Assembly (NCBI RefSeq): GCF_027887165.1
Contig: NC_077231.1
Coordinates: forward strand, 326,966,674 to 327,030,673
Length of the DNA: 64,000 nucleotides
Source of the DNA: Monodelphis domestica
Lineage: Eukaryota > Chordata > Mammalia > Didelphimorphia > Didelphidae
Direction of reading: 5' to 3'
Positions 11,530 through 21,135 of this stretch are shown in pieces. How positions within the stretch are numbered: position 1 is the first letter of the stretch; each line of letters opens with the position of its first letter. A program made the translations under genes and the position numbers. The notes beneath the pieces were generated by a model, which saw nothing but the letters and a program-made list of their open reading frames with translations, was not told the origin of the DNA and ran no database searches.

Positions 11530-12539
11530 GGGACTAACTAACTATGCTAAGTAGACTACTAAACTAGAAGAGCTTAACCAAATGCCCAGATATCACAGCA
11601 GGGGCCCAACCCAGTCAGAGCCAGGATCTGTTGTTGTTAGATGTCCAAGCAAGTCCCGATGCTGCCAGCAGCCAGATACAGGAACATTCCTCACGTCAAC
11701 ACAGGGAAATCCTCTTCAGACCTTCCGCTTGGCTTCCTGGGGAGGCCAGAAGAAAAGTCCGTTGGGGCAAGATGGAGTCTTCCCCATCCACCCCTCAGGC
11801 TCCCATGTGACCTTTGGTCACATGACCCTGTCCATCATCCCTAGGTTGGCACTTTTCAGGTTTTGCAGTTTTGCAAATTGCAAACTTTTCCATCCTTTAT
11901 CACAATGGATAGTGTGGAAGAGGCAGGCATGCAAAGGACAGAAGCTGGAGATGGGTCAGCTGTCAGTCAAATGAAGATTCTGTTTGGAATGTTACCAGGA
12001 AAAGCAGTTTGGAGCCAAGCCAATGGTGACTGATTTCCTGGGACTTTGGGCTGAGGGCTTTGGGCTTTCTGGCTGACTGAAGGAAGAAGCTGGGTTTATC
12101 TCTGGGACTTGGATAGTCAAGCTGGAGGTGGCCTGGCTGATCTGAAGGCAGAAGAAGGACAAGAGTCCACACATCTCTCTGACTGGCAGTTTCATGCTAG
12201 TGACTGAATTGCCACTTCTCTCCATCTCCTCCAACCTAACACTCACTGTAGAGAATAGGGAAACCCCATCCCTCTTACCTTATCCTCCATCTTTCCTGTT
12301 TTCCCCAATAAACCCTGACTTGAGATAAAGAAGAGAAAAGAGTATTTCCTCTGACACATCACAGCTCACCCTGAGTGACTTAGAAGGGGCTGAAGAAGAA
12401 GGGGGAGGGGAAACTGAAGGGAAGAAGAGACAGGAGGGGAGATTGGAAGAGGGAGGAGGGGAGGCAAAAGAAAGCTAGCTGCCTGGTTCATTAGTTATCT
12501 AGTATCCATCACATATACCCTCCAATATCATCTATTACA
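11530..12539 (+). mobile_element. Probable LTR-like element
   Basis: About 1 kb of AT-richer sequence with a CCAATAAACC poly(A)-type signal at about 12306 and a purine-rich stretch after it, ending ATTACA just before an L1 fragment. It looks like a retroviral LTR, but no partner copy or clear target duplication was found. It contains the palindrome at 11804-11824. Confidence 0.35.
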
Positions 12540-13057
12540 ATAGGCAGAGCCAATATAATGAAGATGAAGCTCTTCTGAAGTGGATCCATTTCCTGAGCTC
12601 TGATCAAACCGCCAAACGTATTTCATGAAGCTCGAAAAACACTCACAACGTGTCAGGACTATTGAGGGAACTCATGGAGGGGTGTGGAAGAAGGCGGCTT
12701 GCCAATGCCAGGCCTCAAATTGTGGACAAAGCAGCAGGCGTCCAAAAGACCTGGTGCTGCTTCAGCAATGGAGCGGGGCTCAGGGGAAGGGACCCGAGGC
12801 ACAGCAATCCGTTACTTTAGGGGCTTAGTGTTCCACCAACCAGAGCCAGCCTTGGGCACAAGAAAAAAGGTTGGGGAAACCGGAACGTGGCATGGGAGAG
12901 GCTGGGCGGAGATGGACGGGGCATGCTACCTGCCAAGATACGGCTAAAAGGGGAGCCGGATTGGGACATAAAGGGCGATAGCATGAGCATGAGAGGGGAG
13001 CAGGGAATGCTTCACCTGTCCGATCTGTGGAGAAGGGCAGACTTTAGGAGCAAACAA
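12540..13057 (+). mobile_element. L1 ORF2 fragment, left of (GA)n
   Basis: GGCAGAGCCAATATAATGAA at its left and CACCTGTCCGATCTGTGGAG at its right match the marsupial L1 ORF2 text. It is GC-shifted and decayed. The same L1 resumes after the GA tract. Confidence 0.7.
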
Positions 13058-13166
13058 CAGGGGGAGAGGGCGGAGGGAGAGAGGGAGAAAATAAGAGACA
13101 GAAAGAGAAAGAGAGGGAAGAGAGAGAGGAAGGGGGAGAGACAGGGAGAGAGGGAGAGACAGAGAC

Positions 13167-13207
<41 letters not shown>

Positions 13208-13220
13208 GACACAGAGAGAG

Positions 13221-13278
<58 letters not shown>

Positions 13279-13323
13279 AGAGAGAGAGAGGGAGAGAGGG
13301 AGGGAGAGAGAGAGAGGGAGAGA

Positions 13324-13383
<60 letters not shown>

Positions 13384-13402
13384 GACAGAGAGACAGAGAG
13401 AG

Positions 13403-13468
<66 letters not shown>

Positions 13469-13480
13469 GGAGAGACAGAG

Positions 13481-13535
<55 letters not shown>

Positions 13536-13590
13536 CACAGAGAGAGACAGAGACACAGAGAGACAGAGAGAGAGAGAGAGAGAGAGGGAG
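13058..13590. repeat. (GA)n/(GAGACA)n microsatellite, about 530 bp
   Basis: Nearly pure AG dinucleotide with GACA interruptions, lying between two same-orientation L1 ORF2 pieces. The Ser/Leu and Arg/Glu ORFs here are artefacts. Confidence 0.95.
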
Positions 13591-14313
13591 CCGAGTCAAA
13601 TCGAGAGGAATCCAAGCCATTCCCCAACCACCAAATGGTCAAAGGATATGAACAGGCAGTTTGCAGATGAAGAAATCAAAGCTCCAAATGATCCATCATA
13701 TGAAGAAAGGCTCTAAATCCCTCCTGACTAGAGAAACTAACCTGCCTGAGGTGTCACCTCACTCCTAGGGGGCAGGAAATGCGCATTACAGATGCTGGGG
13801 GCAGCCTGACACCCTGTTGCTGGAGTTGGGAACTGACCCGTCATTGTGGAGGGCCCTGAAACTCGGCCCACCCTGGCATGGAGCAGTCCGAACCCTCCAC
13901 CCAAACCAAAGACTGACTTGTACAAAAATCTGCTGAGCTGCTTTTGTGAGGTGGCAAAGCACTGGGAACGGAGGGTGTCCCTCAGCTGGGGGTGGCGGGA
14001 CGTGATGGGGATGGAGCAGCTTCACTCTATGCAAGATGGCAGACAGGGTGAATAACAGCTATTCTCAGCACTACAACAATCCCAGACAATCCTAAAGGCC
14101 TGTAAAGAAAAACACCACCTGCCTTAGGAGAAAGAACTGGTGGAATCTGAATACAGAACAGCGCATTCTATTTTTGTCTGTCTGTCTCTCTCTTTCCTTT
14201 TTTCTTCAACTTTTCTTCCACAAAATTACTAATATGGAAATGTCTTACACGATTGCACACATATAATCTATCTCACATTGTTTGCCATCTCAGGGGAGGT
14301 GAGGAGGGGATTT
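13591..14313 (+). mobile_element. L1 ORF2 end and 3' UTR, right of (GA)n
   Basis: CATTCCCCAACCACCAAATG, TCAAAGGATATGAACAGGCA and later AATATGGAAATGTCTTACAC follow the L1 ORF2-to-3' UTR order. It has internal deletions. It is split by a younger minus-strand L1, and its tail continues at 15051-15110. Confidence 0.8.
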
Positions 14314-14328
14314 GGAACTCAACTTTTT

Positions 14329-15035
14329 TTTTTAACAATATTTTATTTGGTCATTTCCAAACATTATTCATTGGAAACAATGATCATTTTCTATTCTTCC
14401 CTCCCCTCCCTCCCACCACCTCTCCCATAGCCGACACACAATTCCACTGGGTATCACATGTGTTCTTGATCCGAACCCATTTCCATGTTGTTAGTATTTG
14501 CATTAGAGTGTTCATTTAGAGTCTCTCCTCAGTCGTATCCCCTCCACCCCTGTAGTCAAGCAGTTGCTTTTCCTCGGTGTTTTTACTCCCACAGTTTATC
14601 CTCTGCTTGTGGGTAGTATATTTTTTTTTTAGATCCCTGCAGATTGTTCAGGGAAATTGCATTGATACTAATGGAGAAGTCCATCACCTTCGATTGTACC
14701 ACAGTGTATCAGTCTCTGTGTACAGTGTTTTCCTGGTTCTGCTCCTCTCGCTCTGCATCACTTCCTGGAGGTTGTTCCAGTCTCCATGGAATTCCTCCAC
14801 TTTATTATTTCTTTTAGCACAATAGTATTCCATCACCAACATATACCACAATGTGTTCAGTCATTCCCCAATTGAAGGGCATCCCCTCATTTTCCAGTTT
14901 TTGGCCACCACAAAGCACACAGCTATGAATGTTCTTGTACAAGTCTTTTTCCTTATGATCTCTTTTGGGGTACAAACCCAGCAGTGCTATGGCTGGATCA
15001 AAGGGCAGACAGTGTTTTAGTGCCCTTTGGGCATA
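14329..15035 (-). mobile_element. 5'-truncated L1 inserted in an older L1
   Basis: The poly(T) start, L1 3' UTR and ORF2 C-terminus are on the minus strand (SYAQRALKHCLPFDPAIALL, then KNIHSCVLCGGQKLENEG). It is flanked by a 15-bp exact target duplication GGAACTCAACTTTTT at 14314-14328 and 15036-15050. Confidence 0.93.
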
Positions 15036-15050
15036 GGAACTCAACTTTTT

Positions 15051-16830
15051 AAAAACCAAATATTAAGTTGCTTTTACATGTAATGGAGATGGGGTGGGAA
15101 TGAAACATTTTAAAAAAGAAATGCTCCTTTAACAAAAGGATGTACTCAGTCCCATTGTTGGGATGACTTTGAGAGCAGGCAAACAAACACCTCAGAGAAA
15201 TGGTGGTATGTAGAGTCCATGTCTTAGTTTTTATCCATTTCCCCTCAAATAGAATGATTGGAAATGGTTGCAATTCAACATTCTCCTTCTTTAACAGGAG
15301 CCCAGCTTTACTCTCCCAGCACACATGCACACAAACAGGATGGATCCCTGGAGCATGGCTGGCCACATCATTCCCCTCTGGGCTCCAGGGTTCCTCCAGG
15401 GCAGCAGGGTTCTTCTGCTGTCATGGGCTGAAGCCCCTACTCACACTCCCCCAATATCACTGCCAGCAATTCTTTTGGTCCTCAGTGTCTCCTCCATATC
15501 TTCGGTAACCAATTAATTCGCTTTTTACCAAAGGCTGTTAACTGAGGAGGCCAGTCTAGCCGCTGGGGCTCTGTCTCCAGCTCTCCTTTCCTCTCTTCCC
15601 AGGGAGTGGACTATGGGCAAATCCCTTCTCTGTTTGCTGGCCAGAGCTCCTGCTCCTTCGGGCACTGACCCCTTCTTGAGTTGGGCCACAGCAGTTCTGG
15701 CTCTCGGGGGCTCTTTTGGCTCTTGGGAAGCCCCCCAAGGGTGCAGCCAGCTCCATTCTGTCTCAGATATGCATTTGTCTAATGAACGGCCACCTGGTGT
15801 CATTGAGCCATGTGGAAAAGGCTTTGGGCTCCTTCAGAGGCACCTTTTCTCAGCCACTTTCTTGGTCATCAAGTAAGCCTGGGGAAATGGCTGGAGTCCC
15901 TCTATTTGGTGCCCCCATTTGCTTCCGGGGCCCCTTGATGGGCTGGAAGCTCCAGGCAGTGGCTTCAGCCATCCACAAGGGAGGAACCAGTCACTTCCTG
16001 CACCACTCCACACCTCCCCTTCTCAGCACCCTTGCTTTGCTCCAGCCCCTCCCTTTAGAGCGGGCCCCTTTGAAACCTTCTAAGGTGGTGTTCCGAGTTC
16101 GAGTTCCATGCTGGCTCCGCCCCTCCATCTTCTGTGGGGAGTCACTGAAGGAGCTGTCCAGGCTGGCTGCTCCAGGCCAAACTGTGGGTGGTGCATGCAG
16201 ATGAGTCCAGTTTGGGGTCTCTGCCTGCCAGGTGTGGCTGAGCTCTTCCTGGCCCTGAGGTCTCTGTGCCTCCCACGCTGCCGGAGCACAGCCCATCTCT
16301 GCTGTGGGCACACCAGGCTGGCAGGGCTCGTGGGGGTCTCTGGTGCCTCACAAGCAATGGCAGAGCTCGTCAGAGAGACCCTGAGAGGGTCTTTGTGCCT
16401 CCTCCTGACCTCTGTGGCAGGGTGTGCCCGCTTCCAGGGAGTTTTCTAGAAAGTCACTTGGCCTGGCAGCTGCATTGTCCTGCCTAGAGCCTGCTGGTTG
16501 GGCAGCTCAGCCTCAGGCTCCTGGGCCTCATCTTGCCTGGAGGTCTTCCTAATGACAATGACATCAGCCCCACAGCTCGGGGCCCTTCGTTGGGCACCTT
16601 CTCTTCTCTCCCCCCTTCCTTCAGAGCCTCCCAAACAGAGAGGGAGCCTGGCAGTGCCTGCGCCAGCTTTGCTCTCTGTGTGGCAGGGCAGTGACTTGAT
16701 CCCAAACCTTCCAAACTTCTACCAAGGGGCCCACATATGGAGGGGGGAGACCTCGCTTTTCTGGGTGCTGTCAGGCCCACGTTAGCATGGCTGGGGGACA
16801 GTGGGTGGTCTCAGGGGCGGCACCGAGTGC
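15051..16830. other. Intergenic sequence
   Basis: The first 60 bp are the tail of the older L1. The rest shows no gene or confidently named repeat. Confidence 0.4.
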
Positions 16831-16834
16831 AAAT

Positions 16835-16900
16835 CACATGATCTTGGAAAAAGCCATAACAAAGTTCATTTGGAAGAGCAAAGTCACACAATCAAAGTCC
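16835..16900 (+). mobile_element. Short L1 ORF2 fragment
   Basis: ATCTTGGAAAAAGCCATAAC followed by AAAGTTCATTTGGAAGAGCA is a recognisable L1 ORF2 stretch, isolated from other L1 sequence. Confidence 0.75.
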
Positions 16901-17196
16901 AGCAGTGCTGCCCCTCCACTTGAGTTGTGGCCCCTATCAAAGGCCTTGGCCAGATCGCTGGGCGTCGCCCACACCTCCATTCTGCTTCTGCCATTTGTCC
17001 AGACCGTGTGGGCTGTTCCTTGGCCAGTTCTGAAGCCACCCTGGATCTTGGCGAGGTGAAGAAGCAGCCGATTAAGGAGGACTCAGGCAAGAATCTTGCT
17101 TCCACTGACAAAGAGAGGGACCCTCTGAGACCCTCCCAGGACAACCTCTTTCTTTATCCTTTACAGAGGTGAACAGTGCAGGCATCCTTGATCTCC

Positions 17197-17214
17197 GGGG
17201 GGGGGGGGGGGGGG
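17197..17214. repeat. Poly(G) run, 18 bases
   Basis: Uninterrupted G homopolymer. Confidence 0.9.
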
Positions 17215-17796
17215 CGGATAACTGCTCTTGCCTTATTATGGAAGAACCTAGGACAACTTAGACCCACTGAGGAAAGCAGCTGTAAAAGACATGCTTGTAC
17301 GTCTGCCTGGGATTTCTGGCAAAGTCCAGATTTCCCATCTGCAAACTGTTGTTTGGCAGAGCTCTCTCGAAGGCTTCCTCCCCAAATGGTCATAATAAAA
17401 CCTTGAGCGAGTCCTTATTTTGAGGAGCAAAGAAGCCTTTGTAATGCCATGATCCGATGGCCCAGACTTTCCTCTCCCCGAGTTACTCCAAAGAGATTAT
17501 GTGTCACTTTCTCAGTCTGCTCAGGTTGGCAGAGGAACCCTAGAAATGCTTTGGGTAAAGCTATTTCACGGGGGAGCAAAACCTCTTAAAATGATGGACT
17601 GCTCAGCACTGTCCTTTCTACACACCGCTTTGTTGTAATGAACAGAGGCCCGCATCACTTCGTCTGGCCCGCTCTGGATCTTTCCCCCTCTCCCTGTCTC
17701 TCTCCATCTCTCCTTTGTTTCTCAATGATGGAACCCTGATTCAACATACCCTGGAAGGCTTTTAGGAGCTTCCGAAGGGCAGTCTCTGCTGGGATG

Positions 17797-18488
17797 TGTG
17801 AATTTTAGATTTACTCCACCCTGCTTAGTCTATAGAATTCTAGCAACCAGGAATGTCTACACCCCCACTTAAGGATTAAGTGTGGGGAGGATGGTCTGTG
17901 ACCTTCCTGTGTAGCAAGTGACACATCAGAAACAACTGACTCACCCCTGGGCTGTCCTGAGCCAAGCTTAAGCCACCATTGGTACATGTGAGACACAGGA
18001 AGTTATGTAAAGAACTGCCTTTCTATTTTCTGTCACGTCTTGTGAGGGGCTTTGGTGGCTTGTGGGTTTGGCAGACTTTGGTGGTGGAATTTGACTTGGA
18101 GGAGCTCTGAAGCATTGTCTAGGTGAGACGGCTTCCTTGAAAGGCCACGTGGGGAGTGATAAAGCTGACTCCCCTTTCGTTTGACCTTTCTGAAGGCACC
18201 AGCCTCCAAGGATGCCCCTCATCTTGGAGAAGTAGCTAGAAGCCAAGATAGATTTAATCTTCTGGGAAGTCCTCTTAGCTGAGGCCTCTGAACTCCCCCT
18301 GGCTCAGGCCAGGCCAGAGCAGATCTACCCCTTCCCTCTTTCTCCATCATTCTTAATTTTCTTCCTTCTATTGTAAATAAACCACCATAAAATTCTATTC
18401 TGACTTGAGTATTTCATTGGGATTTAGAATTTAAATCCCTAGCAACCACTAATATATTTAGTCTCAACCCTAAAATTTACCCTTAACA
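17797..18488 (+). mobile_element. Solo LTR of an endogenous retrovirus
   Basis: Begins TGTGAATTTTAGATTTACT and ends TTTACCCTTAACA. It is flanked by an exact 4-bp duplication GATG (17793-17796 and 18489-18492), as for gammaretrovirus-like integrases. A poly(A) signal AATAAA is at 18376-18381. It is the same family as 144-824, in the opposite orientation. No internal viral sequence is present, so it is a recombination remnant. Confidence 0.9.
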
Positions 18489-18492
18489 GATG

Positions 18493-20389
18493 GGACTGGG
18501 GTGCTTCGCCCATGAGAGGAGCTGAATGTGCTCCCAAAGCTCTTCTTCAATTGGAAGTTCAGCCCTGGAGGGATTGGCTGGGCCTGTGGCTTCAGCACTG
18601 CTTGATGGTGGTCTGTTGAGAACCAACACTGTGGAAGGGTTTTGCTAGCTCGCCAGCACTGTGCTCTAATCCCTGAGCAGGAGGCTCCGTCAGCACCAGG
18701 TGGCTGAGCTCTGTCATAGGTCTCTGACACATTGAAGGCTTTCAGAACATCAAAGAGGCATTTTGATTTGTTACTTTCAGTATCAAACTTCATTCCTTGT
18801 ACAACCTCTCACAGGGCCAGGAATCCTGCATCTCTCCAAGTTTGGCGCTTTGCTTCTTGCTTGATCTTTCCTTTGCCCCAGTTATATGTCAAAACCAATC
18901 GAGTTCCAAATCCCCCCCCCTTCTCTCCCCCAGTACCTCGGCCCCTCCCAACCCCCCTCACCCCCCCAGCTGGTGGCAATCTGAAATGGCCAGAGACCAC
19001 CAGGCACCCGTTGACCAGTCCCTGGAACTCTGCTCTCTTGTCCATGGCTTTCATTGACTCCATGGGATGTTTGGGGCATTCGGTCCCAGAGGTGAACATT
19101 CGGGGCTGTGAACAAACCCCAGGCTCCGCTTCCCTGCATGTGGGAAATAAGTGGTTCTCAGGTGGGCCAGCCACACTCTGCAATGCGGATAGCGTCTCCT
19201 CGAAGTTGTCTGGCCTTGCTTTGGCCCAGGGAGAGGAGGAGCCCTGCCTGGATTTCCCCATTCTCGCACCCCCCAGCCTGCCTTTGTTTCCAGGCCATGT
19301 GGGCCCATGGAAGCTGATGTGAGGGCCGGGATGCCCCCCTATCCCGTCTCCTCTGCCCTCCTGGCTCGCTGGCGAGGTCCCTTGGGGGCAGCACCCAGGC
19401 CTCTAGCAGCCTCCCAGAGCTGCCCCCACAGTAGCCACTCTAAGGCGAGCCTCGCTCTCTTGGAGCTGCTGTTTGGGCCAGTGCCAAAGTCTGGGTGCCT
19501 TTTGGGTCATCGGGCCAGGGGGAGGGGGGGACGTGACTCAGAGGCCCAGAGTCCGCATTGGGAGGACTCTGCAGGCCCCACTCAGCCTGGGCCTCCCGGG
19601 GTTCCAGCTCCAGTTCTCTGCTACCCATCTAGAACTTGGGAGCCTCCGAAAGGTGCCTGGAGGATCCCACGGGGTCTTGGGGCCTCAAGCCCAGACCGGG
19701 CTGCAGGACATCCCGAAGGCTGGCCAGCTAGTTCGGGGCAGCCCCAGCTCCCAGCGCCGCTGCCACGCCCTTCCTGTCCCCGCTGGTCGGTAAACAGCCC
19801 TCCTTCCCCTCTGCCCCACTTGGGCAGAGTCCAGGCCACAGCGTGCCTCCCTCCTCCTGCTCTGGCCCTTTCCCAGCAAGTGCCTGCGCAGTGACCGGGA
19901 GCCCCCAGCGGCCGCCGCAGACGTGGATCCAGGGGGGGCCCCCCAACTTCCTGGGGGCAGAAACTTTCGGACAAAGCCAGGGGGCGGGGTCTTCCCAGGG
20001 CAAGGCTAGACGCTGCCCTCCTGCCCCTGGGAAGGCTCCGCAGCAGGACACCCGGGCCTCAGTCTCCCCCCTTTGTCAAGAGGCTGGGCAGCTGGGCTGG
20101 GGGCCTACTGCTGGCCTGTCCCTCCCTCCAGCACAGGTTTGCCCTAAATGCGCGGTTTGCTGCAGAGGCCGTTTTCTGAATGAAGAAGCGGAGACCGAGG
20201 CAGGTTCTCTCAGTCACCGGCTTCTGAGACGGAACTTGAACCCAGACCTTTGGGATTCCTGCTCCCCGCCCATCATCTGGGGGGCTTCAGCCGAAACAAA
20301 GGGAGGAAGGGGGAGACAGAGGGTGCTGCGCACCAGAGGAGCTTCCCAGACTTGGGTCGGGCTCAGGCTGGCAAAGGGAAAGGGCGGGG
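18493..20389. other. Intergenic sequence upstream of PDK4
   Basis: No gene recognised. It becomes steadily more GC-rich towards PDK4. A FOX-type GTAAACA lies at 19790-19796, and a decayed minus-strand SINE at about 20170-20260 (CTTGAACCCAGACC). Confidence 0.45.
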
Positions 20390-20577
20390 GGCCCTCCAAG
20401 GCCTCGCGTCCCGGCCGGGGAGCGCGGCAGCAGCAATCGGCAGCCACGCAAGGGCTGCGGGCGAACCGAACACGATCGGCCCCCCGTGGCCAAAGCGGCC
20501 GGCCTCCGGAGGGGGAGACTGGGCGGCCCGACCCCACGTGCGATTTCTGGCCAGCCACCGGGCTTCTCGGGTGGGGC

Positions 20578-20584
20578 TGTTTAC
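20578..20584 (-). promoter_or_regulatory. FOXO/FOX-type motif in PDK4 promoter
   Basis: TGTTTAC is the complement of GTAAACA, the core FOXO/FOXA site. It lies about 420 bp upstream of the PDK4 ATG, just before three CCAAT boxes. A second FOX-type core, GTAAACA, is at 19790-19796. Binding has not been shown. Confidence 0.4.
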
Positions 20585-21002
20585 CCCCACCAGGAATCTC
20601 CTCCAATTGGCCGCTGTCAAAGGCCGCCCCTGCACAGACCAATGAGCGCGCGCGATCCTCTCGGCCCGGTTCCCTCGGGGCGCCCCTCCCGCCCCGGAAA
20701 GGAGCTTCTGGAGCTGATTGGTGAGGGGGCGTTGCAGGCCCTCCTCTCGGTGGGCCGGCCCGAGGCTCCGGCACCGCACAAAAGCTCCGGACCCTCCGGG
20801 ACTGCCAGAGGCAGGCGGAGCACCCCTGGGCTCTGGCTGGCGACAACTTGAACTCAGCGCCCCTCCGAGCGGAGCTTAAACTGCAGCAGCTGCGGGAAGC
20901 GGGAGCCTGACCCGCCACCTTCCCCCTCTCAGGTCTACCGAGGCGGCCCCGTCCGCGCGGGTCGGAGCCAGCTGCCCACGACCCCGGAGTCCCGCCCTGA
21001 CA

Positions 21003-21135
21003 ATGCGCGCCGCGCGCATCGTGCTCCGAGGAGCCTCCGGCTCCTCAGCCGCCGCGGCTCCGGCCCCGCGCGCCGTGGAGCGCTTCTCGCGCTACAGCCC
21101 GTCCCCTCTGTCCATGAAGCAGCTGCTGGATTTCG
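21003..21135 (+). CDS. PDK4: PDK4 coding exon 1
   Basis: Starts at the ATG of [10 protein letters not shown], matching the human PDK4 start. It ends after the first base of Gly45, with a GTGAGC donor at 21136. It encodes the mitochondrial presequence and the [14 protein letters not shown] segment. Confidence 0.95.

Noticed and set aside
12944-13651. Frames of 170-254 codons over the GA tract.
   Set aside because: Microsatellite artefact lying inside an L1.
1-20000. Exons of DYNC1I1, the expected next gene upstream of PDK4.
   Set aside because: No matching peptide was seen in any frame. The gene probably lies beyond the left edge.
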